Notes under the pieces: generated by a model
What the model saw: the letters and a program-made list of their open reading frames with translations, nothing else
What the model was told of the DNA's origin: nothing
Database searches by the model: none
DNA from: an uncultured Acetatifactor sp.
GTDB lineage: Bacteria; Bacillota; Clostridia; Lachnospirales; Lachnospiraceae
Direction of reading: 5' to 3'
Assembly (NCBI GenBank): GCA_910585805.1
Contig: CAJUFB010000003.1
Span: 1-64,000, forward strand
Length of the DNA: 64,000 nucleotides
Position numbers and translations under genes: made by a program
Shown here: positions 57,181-64,000 of the stretch, piece after piece
Layout: every line of letters begins with the position of its first letter
How positions within the stretch are numbered: the first letter of the stretch is position 1

Positions 57181-59079
57181 ATGAAAAAGCTTAAGGATAT
57201 CAGGGTCGGGATACTGCAGGTACCGGTTACCCGTATCGCCCTGTTGATTTTTGCAGATTTACTGGCTGTTTTGCTGGCTTCCGTGCTCAGCCTTTACGTG
57301 CGTTACGATTTTAAGTTTATGGATGTGCCGAGGTATTTCTGGGAGGCTATTCTGGAGTGCTATATTCCCAATGTAGTGGTGCTGTTCATTGTATTTAATA
57401 TATTCAAGTTATATAAAAGCGTGTGGCGCTATGCTTCCGATACGGAACTGGTAAATAATGCCATTGCGGTGCTCTTCTGTGCCGGAATGCAGATCATTAT
57501 CTCCTGGGTCAGAGAGATCAATATGCCGGGAGACCATCCCTTTTTGCCTGACAGTCATCCATTTTTTTACGGTGTGTTTCTGTTGATCTTTACGGCGGGG
57601 ATTCGGTTCAGCTATCGTATCATCAGGGTGTTCCAGAACCGCAGGCTCAGCCGCAGGAGCGGGCTGACAAAATTCAACTGTATGATAGTCGGAGCGGGAG
57701 CCGCGGGAAATGCCATTTTAAAGGAGATTGAGACCAGCCACTATCTGAATATGCATGTATCATGCGCCATTGATGATCATCCGGGCTGTCACGGGAAATA
57801 CCTGCGGGGGGTTCCCATTGCAGGCGGCAGGGAATGCATTCCGGAATGTGTGGAAAAATATGATATCGACGAGATCATTATCGCCATTCCTTCAGCCAGC
57901 CGTGCCACGCTGCGCCCGCTGTTGGACATCTGTAAGGAGACGGGCTGCAAGCTTCGTATCCTGCCGGGAATGTACCAGCTGATCAACGGGGATGTGAGTG
58001 TGTCCCAGCTGCGTGAGGTGCAGATAGAGGATCTGCTGGGGAGAGACCCCATAGAGGTCAATGTGGATGATATCATCGGTTATGTCCAGGATAAGGCGGT
58101 GCTGGTAACCGGAGGAGGAGGCTCCATAGGCAGTGAATTGTGCAGGCAGATCGCCCAGCATGAACCAAGACGGCTGATCGTGTTTGATATATACGAGAAC
58201 AATGCCTATGAGCTGCAGCAGGAGCTGCAGATGAAATATCCGGATCTGAATCTGGTGGTGCTGATCGGCTCGGTGCGGAATACGGCAAGGGTTGAGGAAA
58301 TATTCCGGATCTACAGGCCTCAGATCGTCTACCATGCGGCCGCCCACAAGCATGTGCCTCTGATGGAGGACAGTCCGGGGGAGGCAATTAAGAATAATGT
58401 GTTCGGCACACTGAAGGTGGCCAGGGCGGCAGATAAATACGGTGTACAGCGCTTTGTCATGATCTCCACGGATAAGGCCGTGAATCCCACCAATATCATG
58501 GGAGCCAGTAAACGCATATGCGAAATGATAATACAAAACCAAAATCTGAAGTCCAGGACGGAGTTTGTGGCGGTGCGTTTCGGCAATGTACTGGGCAGCA
58601 ACGGCAGCGTGGTGCCTCTGTTTAAAAAACAGATTGCCCAGGGCGGGCCGGTGACAGTGACCAGCCCGGAGATCGTCCGCTATTTTATGACCATTCCGGA
58701 GGCGGTTTCCCTGGTGCTCCAGGCGGGGGCCTATGCCAAAGGCGGCGAAATCTTTGTGCTGGACATGGGAGAGCCTATGAAAATGCTGGATATGGCGAAG
58801 AACCTGATCAAGCTTTCCGGCTTCCGGGTGGACGAGGACATCAAGATCGAATTTATCGGGCTGCGTCCAGGGGAGAAGATGTATGAAGAGCTTCTGATGA
58901 ATGAGGAAGGGCTTCAGGAGACCGCCAACAGGATGATCCATATCGGCAGACCCATCGAATTCGATTCGGAAGAATTTGAGGAACAGCTGGAGAGGCTGAA
59001 TCAGATAGCCATGGCCGAGGACAGGGATATCCGCAGGATGGTGAAGGAGATTGTGCCTACCTATCAGTATGAGGAGTAA
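57181..59079 (+). CDS. Membrane NDP-sugar dehydratase/epimerase (CapD/FlaA1/PglF-like)
   Basis: The 632-residue protein has four N-terminal membrane segments (RIALLIFADLLAVLLASVLSLYVRY, IPNVVVLFIVFNIFKLYKS, and others). A first Rossmann-like domain (NCMIVGAGAAGNAILKEIE) and a catalytic SDR domain follow. The catalytic domain has VLVTGGGGSIGSELCRQIA (NAD site), HAAAHKHVPLMEDSPGEAIKNNVFGT, VMISTDKAVNPTNIMGASKR, where the usual Tyr of YxxxK is Met as in the WbpM/PglF group, and RFGNVLGSNGSVVPLFKKQI. It most likely makes a UDP-4-keto-6-deoxy-HexNAc for the first sugar of a surface glycan, feeding the sugar transferase encoded at 59310-59963. Confidence 0.92.
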   Translation: MKKLKDIRVGILQVPVTRIALLIFADLLAVLLASVLSLYVRYDFKFMDVPRYFWEAILECYIPNVVVLFIVFNIFKLYKSVWRYASDTELVNNAIAVLFCAGMQIIISWVREINMPGDHPFLPDSHPFFYGVFLLIFTAGIRFSYRIIRVFQNRRLSRRSGLTKFNCMIVGAGAAGNAILKEIETSHYLNMHVSCAIDDHPGCHGKYLRGVPIAGGRECIPECVEKYDIDEIIIAIPSASRATLRPLLDICKETGCKLRILPGMYQLINGDVSVSQLREVQIEDLLGRDPIEVNVDDIIGYVQDKAVLVTGGGGSIGSELCRQIAQHEPRRLIVFDIYENNAYELQQELQMKYPDLNLVVLIGSVRNTARVEEIFRIYRPQIVYHAAAHKHVPLMEDSPGEAIKNNVFGTLKVARAADKYGVQRFVMISTDKAVNPTNIMGASKRICEMIIQNQNLKSRTEFVAVRFGNVLGSNGSVVPLFKKQIAQGGPVTVTSPEIVRYFMTIPEAVSLVLQAGAYAKGGEIFVLDMGEPMKMLDMAKNLIKLSGFRVDEDIKIEFIGLRPGEKMYEELLMNEEGLQETANRMIHIGRPIEFDSEEFEEQLERLNQIAMAEDRDIRRMVKEIVPTYQYEE

Positions 59080-59156
59080 GATGCCTGGGGAACCGGAAGC
59101 GGTAAGAACCTCGTCCGGCGCCTTACGGATGTCGCATTTGGTGGCCGGAAATTTTA

Positions 59157-59254
59157 TACTGCAGGCAGCCAGGATTTACAGTGATGCCTCAGAGAAAGTA
59201 CCCGGCTGGCGGTCTGCGGTCGGGTTGTACTGCAAATTCAATCGGTGCGCAGTA
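59157..59254 (+). mobile_element. 98-bp TA-flanked palindromic miniature element, copy C (diverged)
   Basis: The same orientation and exact length as copy A, with about nine substitutions out of 98 and TA on both sides (59155-59156 and 59255-59256). Several changes fall in the nested stems and weaken them. It lies in the 230-base gap between the dehydratase and the sugar transferase genes, so it is an older insertion. Confidence 0.88.
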
Positions 59255-59309
59255 TATATTTGGAGCCGATGCCGGGCAGGACTGCTGCGGAACTTAACAG
59301 GAGAGCGAT

Positions 59310-59963
59310 ATGTACAAGAAGATAAAAAGAGGAATGGACTTTGTGATGGCGCTGATGGGACTGATCATTCTGTCACCTGTTTTTCTGATCCTGATCATTG
59401 CCATCAAGCTGGATTCCAGAGGACCGGTGCTTTTTAAGCAGAAGCGGATGGGTATCCATAAGACACATTTTCATATACTGAAATTCCGTACCATGCGGAT
59501 CGATACCCCCAAAGATGTGCCTACCCACCTTCTGAAAAATCCCGAACAGTATATCACGAAGGTAGGCAGATTTCTGCGCAGGACCAGTCTGGACGAGCTT
59601 CCCCAGATTGTCAATATCCTGAAAGGGGATATGGCCGTGGTGGGACCCAGGCCGGCACTGTGGAATCAGTATGACCTGATCGCGGAGCGGGATAAATACG
59701 GCGCCAACGATGTGCGCCCCGGACTTACGGGCTGGGCGCAGATCAACGGAAGGGATGAGCTGGAGATTCCGGTGAAGGCGAAGCTGGACGGAGACTATAC
59801 GGATGCCCTGCTGCATGGAAAAGGATTCTCAATGGACTGCCGGTGTTTTTTCGGTACTTTCCTGAGCGTATTGAGGGAGGAAGGCGTGTTGGAGGGCGGT
59901 ACAGGAACCATACATGCCGCCGAAAAAGGCAGCGAAGGAAGCGGGAAGGGAACAGAGTCGTAA
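59310..59963 (+). CDS. Undecaprenyl-phosphate sugar (initiating) transferase
   Basis: The 217-residue protein of the bacterial sugar transferase family (PglC/WcaJ catalytic type) has one N-terminal hydrophobic segment (FVMALMGLIILSPVFLILIIAIKL). It has SRGPVLFKQKRMGIHKTHFHILKFRTMRID, the RFLRRTSLDELPQIVNILKGDMAVVGPRPAL core with the catalytic Asp-Glu pair, and RPGLTGWAQINGRDEL. It starts the glycan by moving a phospho-sugar onto undecaprenyl phosphate at the inner face of the membrane. The monotopic PglC-like size rather than the large WbaP form is seen. The C-terminal Gly/Glu/Ser tail is variable. AACAGGAGAGCG precedes the ATG. Confidence 0.93.
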   Translation: MYKKIKRGMDFVMALMGLIILSPVFLILIIAIKLDSRGPVLFKQKRMGIHKTHFHILKFRTMRIDTPKDVPTHLLKNPEQYITKVGRFLRRTSLDELPQIVNILKGDMAVVGPRPALWNQYDLIAERDKYGANDVRPGLTGWAQINGRDELEIPVKAKLDGDYTDALLHGKGFSMDCRCFFGTFLSVLREEGVLEGGTGTIHAAEKGSEGSGKGTES

Positions 59964-60039
59964 ATTCCGGCGGCTCTGAGTATAAAATGCAGCAGCGGCA
60001 ATACAGGTTCACTGCCGAAAGATACAGGTGGATAATGGC

Positions 60040-61815
60040 ATGAAACGGATATTGGTGACAGGTAAAAACAGTTATATCGGTACGGCGTTTCTTCAGTATG
60101 GAGAGAGGCATTATCCCGAAGCATTCCGGATTGACACGGTCAGCATGCGGGATGGGACCTGGCGGGATATGGATTTATCAGTGTATGACGCCGTATTGCA
60201 TGTGGCGGGAATCGCCCACGCGGATATCGGGCATGCGTCTGAGGAAATGAAGCGCAGGTACTATGAGGTCAACACCAATCTGACTTTGGAGGCGGCGGGC
60301 AGGGCAAAAGCGGCGGGAGTAAGACAGTTTGTCTTCATGAGTTCCATGATTGTGTACGGCGGTCAGGAGTATGTGACAAAGGACACGGTTCCGGCTCCGG
60401 CAAATTTTTACGGCGACAGCAAGTGGAAGGCAGATCAGGGTGTGAGGGATCTGGCGGACGAAACATTTCAGGTTGCGGTGCTGCGGCCGCCTGTGATTTA
60501 TGGGAAGGGAAGCAGGGGGAATTATCCTGTGCTGGCCAAAATGGCGAAGAAGCTGCCGGTTTTTCCCAGGGTGAACAACAGCCGTTCCATGCTTTATATA
60601 GAAAATCTCTGTGAATTTCTGTGCCGCATTATGCTGGAAGGAGGCGGCGGTGTCTTTTTTCCCCGGAACAGAGAAACGGTTAGTACCAGCGAACTGGTAA
60701 AGGCGATTGCGGAATGTGCAGGGCACAAAATCCGGATAACATCCATGCTGGCGCCGTTTGTATCCCTGGGGAAGCATGTTCCCGGCAAGACAGGAGACTT
60801 GTGCAGGAAGGCCTTTGGCAGCAGCTGTTATGAGCCGGGGATGGGCGAGACGGATTGGGACTATCAGGTGGCGGATTGGAAGGAGTCTGTCAGGAGGACG
60901 GAAGCGCCAAAGGCAGGGAGCGCGGGAGAAAAGACAGGGCAGTCGGAGGAGGGAAACACGGGCGAAAGGGGACAGCAATCGGAAGCGCCGGAGCCGGGAA
61001 GCACGGAAGAAAGAATACGGCGGATGCAAAGGCTGAACAGGGGAGAGGACCCGGGAAGTGCAGGCCGGAATCAGCCGCTGGTATCCATCACGACAGTTAC
61101 ACATAACAGCGAAAAAACCCTTGCCAGAACCCTGGAATCCGTCCTGAATCAGACCTACGGTCATATCGAATATCTGATTATAGACGGTCTTTCCAATGAC
61201 TGCACCGTGGACATTGCGGAAAGCTATCGGGAAAAGTTTGCGGCAAAAGGAATTGCCTACACCATTGTATCAGAGGCGGACTGCGGCATGTACGATGCCA
61301 TCAACAAGGGAATCCGCCTTTCCCATGGCACCATAATAGGCAATATCAATTCGGATGACTGGTACGAGACAGAGGCTGTGGAAAAGGCGGTCCGCTTTCT
61401 GGAGGAAAGAGGCTGTGATTATATGTATGCGGACCTTCGGATGATGAAAACGGATGGGACAAGTTTTATCAAACAGGCGAAACGTCAGAAGATTGCCACT
61501 TCCAGAGGGTGGAACCACCCCACACAGTTTGCCAGAAGAGAGCTGCATCTGCAATACCCCTATAAGCTGGAAAGCCTGCATGATGATTTTGATTTTTTCC
61601 TGAAAGTAAGAAAATCGCAATTCCGTATCGGCGTACTGAATGAAACCCTTGCCAATTTTACCATGGAGGGTATCAGTCATGAGAGAACCCTGAAAGCGGC
61701 AGCGGCAAGAGGGAAATGCAGATATCGGATTTACCGGAATAACGGATACAGCAGGTGGTATCTGCTGGAATGCGTTTTGATAGAAGGAGCCAAGTTTATA
61801 TTGCATTTTATATAA
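60040..61815 (+). CDS. Fusion of NAD-dependent epimerase/dehydratase and family 2 glycosyltransferase
   Basis: The ATG at 60040 (MKRILVTGKNSYIG) suits AGGTGG at 60025-60030; a GTG at 60028 overlaps that site. Residues 1-285 are an SDR epimerase: the glycine motif, HVAGIAH, FVFMSSMIVYGG, YGDSKWKAD with a Tyr-x-x-x-Lys catalytic pair, and RPPVIYGKGSRGNYPVLA. Residues 285-345 are a Lys/Glu/Gly/Ser-rich repetitive linker. From about 345 there is a GT2 domain: PLVSITTVTHNSEKTLARTLESVLNQTY, DGLSNDCT, YDAINKGI, NSDDWYETEAV, RGWNHPTQFARREL. Usually these are two proteins, so the fusion may channel a modified sugar nucleotide into transfer. A frameshift or stop removal joining neighbours is an alternative. 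The product acts at the inner membrane face. Confidence 0.88.
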   Translation: MKRILVTGKNSYIGTAFLQYGERHYPEAFRIDTVSMRDGTWRDMDLSVYDAVLHVAGIAHADIGHASEEMKRRYYEVNTNLTLEAAGRAKAAGVRQFVFMSSMIVYGGQEYVTKDTVPAPANFYGDSKWKADQGVRDLADETFQVAVLRPPVIYGKGSRGNYPVLAKMAKKLPVFPRVNNSRSMLYIENLCEFLCRIMLEGGGGVFFPRNRETVSTSELVKAIAECAGHKIRITSMLAPFVSLGKHVPGKTGDLCRKAFGSSCYEPGMGETDWDYQVADWKESVRRTEAPKAGSAGEKTGQSEEGNTGERGQQSEAPEPGSTEERIRRMQRLNRGEDPGSAGRNQPLVSITTVTHNSEKTLARTLESVLNQTYGHIEYLIIDGLSNDCTVDIAESYREKFAAKGIAYTIVSEADCGMYDAINKGIRLSHGTIIGNINSDDWYETEAVEKAVRFLEERGCDYMYADLRMMKTDGTSFIKQAKRQKIATSRGWNHPTQFARRELHLQYPYKLESLHDDFDFFLKVRKSQFRIGVLNETLANFTMEGISHERTLKAAAARGKCRYRIYRNNGYSRWYLLECVLIEGAKFILHFI

Positions 61816-61890
61816 TACGGTATTGTATGGAAGCGTTCCGTAAGAGGCATATAATTGCAATAGGAAAATGTTGGATAGCGGGATGGAAAC

Positions 61891-63129
61891 ATGAGAATAC
61901 TACAAATTAACAGTCATTACAACCAGGGCGGCGCCGCCCGCATTGTTGCATGCATTCACCGACAGCTTTCTGCCCGCGGGCAGGAATCCCATGTGGCATA
62001 CGGCAGAGGGCAGAAGGGGGAAGAGGGTACATACCGCTTCAATACGGTGCCGGAAGTCCTGCTTTCCGCCGCCTGCAGCCGCTTTCTTGGAAAAAACGGC
62101 TGGTACAACAGGGCGGCCACCCGCAGGCTGCTTTCGTTTATGGAAAGAGTAGAGCCGGATGTGATACACCTGCATGCCCTGCACGGATATTATCTGAATT
62201 TTCCCATGTTATTTGACTACATTAACAGCAGGGAGATTCCCTGTGTCTGGACCTTCCACGACTGCCACGCCTTTACGGGGAACTGCGGCTACTTTTTTGA
62301 CTGTGAAAAGTGGAAGACAGGCTGCGGCAGCTGCCCTTATCTGAAAAATTATCCCGCGAGCCAGTGGTTTGACCGCACCGGGGTCATGTGGCGGCAGAAG
62401 CGGGAACTGTTTACCCAGGGAACGAAGAAGGTCATCGTGACCCCTTCCCTTTGGCTGACGGAACAGGCGAAACAGTCCTGTTTCGGAAAATATCCGTGCA
62501 TTACCATACACAACGGGATTGACACAAAGCAGGTTTTTTACCCCAGAGACAGGCGGGCCTGCCGGGAAAAATACGGGTTTGGCCGGGAGGAGAAGCTGAT
62601 TCTGGGAATCGCCGTGGGCTATCGGGATGAGCGCAAGGGCGCAAAATATATCATACAGCTGGCGAAAAATCTGGGTTCCGGGGCGAAAGTAATCCTCATC
62701 GGCTGGAACCGGGAAAACGATTGCCTACTGGTGGGAAGCGACGGCAAAAAAATCGCGGATAACATTGTCACCATTCCCAATACTTCCGACGCGGATATGC
62801 TGGCGGAATACTACAGCATGGCGGATGTGTTTGTCATTCCGTCCCTGGCGGAGAACTATGCCACCACCACCCTGGAGGCCATGGCCTGCGGCACCCCGGC
62901 GGTAGGCTTCGATGTGGGCGGCATACCGGAGCAGTTAACGGGAGGCAGGGGCATAGCGGTAAAGGCAGGTGACCAGGCCCGGTTTGATGCGGCGGTGGAA
63001 AGCGTGCTCACGGGACAGGCAGGGCTGATGGACAGAGAGGCCCTGTCAGCCGCCGTCCGGGAGGAGAATTCCACGGAGCGGATGACGGAAGCGTATGAGC
63101 GGATCTACAGAGAGCTGCATGGGGATTGA
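61891..63129 (+). CDS. Glycosyltransferase family 4
   Basis: The 412-residue GT-B enzyme begins MRILQINSHYNQGGAARIVACIHRQL (donor/acceptor glycine loop). It includes DVIHLHALHGYYLNFPMLFDYI and a small Cys-rich insertion (CHAFTGNCGYFFDCEKWKTGCGSCPYL) common in a subset of WcaC-like transferases. The C-terminal domain has LGIAVGYRDERKGAKYIIQLAKNL and the E-x7-E motif of retaining enzymes within SLAENYATTTLEAMACGTPAVGFDVGG. It would add a sugar to the lipid-linked intermediate of the surface polysaccharide. It follows the fusion gene by 75 bases. Donor and acceptor are unknown. Confidence 0.93.
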   Translation: MRILQINSHYNQGGAARIVACIHRQLSARGQESHVAYGRGQKGEEGTYRFNTVPEVLLSAACSRFLGKNGWYNRAATRRLLSFMERVEPDVIHLHALHGYYLNFPMLFDYINSREIPCVWTFHDCHAFTGNCGYFFDCEKWKTGCGSCPYLKNYPASQWFDRTGVMWRQKRELFTQGTKKVIVTPSLWLTEQAKQSCFGKYPCITIHNGIDTKQVFYPRDRRACREKYGFGREEKLILGIAVGYRDERKGAKYIIQLAKNLGSGAKVILIGWNRENDCLLVGSDGKKIADNIVTIPNTSDADMLAEYYSMADVFVIPSLAENYATTTLEAMACGTPAVGFDVGGIPEQLTGGRGIAVKAGDQARFDAAVESVLTGQAGLMDREALSAAVREENSTERMTEAYERIYRELHGD

Positions 63130-63138
63130 GGAGATGCC

Positions 63139-63196
63139 GACCGCCAGCCAGGTATTTTCCCGGAGGCATCACTGTAAATCCTGGCGGTCTGCAGTA
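63139..63196 (-). mobile_element. Partial (58-bp) copy D of the palindromic miniature element
   Basis: The 58 bases match the last 58 of copy B exactly, ending GCAGTA followed by TA, and consist of the nested-hairpin half (GACCGCCAG with CTGGCGGTC). The other 40-base half is missing and the sequence joins GAGATGCC. It begins ten bases after the GT4 stop, in the gap before the next glycosyltransferase gene. Confidence 0.85.
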
Positions 63197-63307
63197 TAGC
63201 TTTCAGCCAAAGTAAGGGTAATTGTGGTGTTTGCGATAGTATCAGGGAAAGCCTGTGCCCATATGAAGGGCAGGAAAGCGGCTGCAGGTCGGAGAGGAGA
63301 GGGAAGC

Positions 63308-64000
63308 ATGACTGCATCGGTGTGCATGGGTATTTATAACGGAGCGGAATATCTGGAAGCGCAGCTGGAGAGTATCCGGAACCAGACAAAAGCGCCGGAT
63401 GAGGTTATTCTGTGTGAGGACGGCTCTTTGGACCGCAGCGGGGAAATCGCGGAAGCATTTATAAAGCGCCATGGGCTTTCGGGGCGCTGGAAGCTGTGCC
63501 GGAACCGGGAGCGGAAAGGGTATCCGGGGAATTTTTACCATGCTATGAGCCTGTGTACCATGGATGTGGTTTTTCTGGCGGACCAGGATGATATCTGGGC
63601 GGCCAGTAAAATGGATGAAATGTGTAAGACGCTGGAAACATATCCGGAAGCGAAGTGCGTATGCTGTAAGTTTGGGCTGATAGACGGGGAGGGAAAGGAT
63701 ATTCATTCCCTGATGCAGCCCGCCGTCAGTCATGGCACGGGCAATGCCAGGGAAGTCTCCATTGGGGATGTGTTCTACAAATGCGAGTGGCCGGGAATGG
63801 TTATGGCATACAGGCGGGCGTGGTTTGAAGAAAAAGTCCGGGAGCGTCGTCCGGGGCAGGATTCCCGGCTTCCCCACGATTTTCTGGTCAGCGCCCTGGC
63901 GGCGGAGGACGAGGGCTTTCTGCAGATAGACAGCGAACTGGCCTACCATAGAAGACACGAACATAATACAGGCCGGGAGGAGCACCGCCTGGGCAGGCTG
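63308..64000 (+). CDS. Glycosyltransferase family 2, partial (runs off the window)
   Basis: The ATG at 63308 follows GGAGAGGAGAGGG. The 231 codons to the window edge are open: MTASVCMGIYNGAEYLEAQLESIRNQT, EVILCEDGSLDRSGEIAEAF, the DxD-type metal motif FLADQDDIWAASKMDEM, and RLPHDFLVSALAAEDEGFLQIDSELAYHRRH. This is the GT-A fold of rhamnosyltransferase-like GT2 enzymes (ADQDDIW is typical). It continues the surface polysaccharide operon. Because the gene is cut by the window end, its C-terminus and the rest of the locus are not visible. Confidence 0.9.
   Translation, partial: MTASVCMGIYNGAEYLEAQLESIRNQTKAPDEVILCEDGSLDRSGEIAEAFIKRHGLSGRWKLCRNRERKGYPGNFYHAMSLCTMDVVFLADQDDIWAASKMDEMCKTLETYPEAKCVCCKFGLIDGEGKDIHSLMQPAVSHGTGNAREVSIGDVFYKCEWPGMVMAYRRAWFEEKVRERRPGQDSRLPHDFLVSALAAEDEGFLQIDSELAYHRRHEHNTGREEHRLGRL

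Noticed and set aside
1..64000. tRNA, rRNA, integrase, replication origin or prophage genes
   Set aside because: None was seen by eye; a dedicated tRNA/rRNA search could still find something I missed.

Overview
This window looks like a chromosomal segment of a gut Lachnospiraceae (Clostridia, Bacillota). The grounds are moderate-to-high GC coding DNA with AT-rich promoters, strong AGGAGG ribosome-binding sites, split two-subunit transketolase, LplB/YtcP-type sugar ABC permeases without a local ATPase, a DUF6145-type gene, an RsiV-like anti-sigma factor, Rpn-type nuclease genes and group II introns. This is inference from gene content; no rRNA or tRNA gene was seen.

Layout. (1) 1-1630 is mobile-element debris. 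The 3' end of one group II intron sits inside the reverse transcriptase of a second group II intron. That second intron in turn interrupts a PD-(D/E)XK (Rpn-type) nuclease gene, and an SSB-like gene fragment follows. (2) 1632-7718 holds an MBOAT acyltransferase plus a repeat-rich SGNH protein (surface O-acylation), a uracil permease and an M19 dipeptidase. (3) 7882-11214 carries an APH-like kinase, a CbrC-family protein and an acyl-ACP thioesterase, with several unexplained palindromes between them. (4) 11665-18008 is an L-arabinose module: isomerase, two-part transketolase, GH51 arabinofuranosidase and an ArsR-type regulator with shared operator half-sites. (5) 18043-32053 is an amino-sugar/oligosaccharide locus. 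It has a membrane AraC regulator and nagB on one strand. Divergently it has a binding lipoprotein, two permeases, an esterase, two Gfo/Idh/MocA oxidoreductases, an MFS transporter and nagA. (6) 32150-37115 is accessory: a mutS-family pseudogene broken by a 98-bp miniature element and 3'-truncated, an Rpn-type nuclease, and an overlapping pair of unknown HExxH proteins. (7) 37313-47000 is regulation and envelope: a hybrid histidine kinase, an ECF sigma/RsiV-like pair, Rrf2 regulator/cysK, an SleB-like hydrolase, and NfeD plus a band-7 protein. (8) 47180-56666 has two polytopic membrane proteins of envelope-glycan type, then argF, birA, DUF6145, dusB, an unknown gene and greA. (9) 57181-64000 is the start of a surface polysaccharide locus: a membrane NDP-sugar dehydratase, an initiating sugar transferase, an epimerase-GT2 fusion, a GT4, and a GT2 running off the window.

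The strongest unexpected signals are a family of 98-bp TA-flanked palindromic elements (two copies identical over all 98 bases, one diverged, one partial), the nested introns, the HExxH gene pair, and coding tandem repeats (39 bp and 21 bp) inside two otherwise ordinary enzymes.
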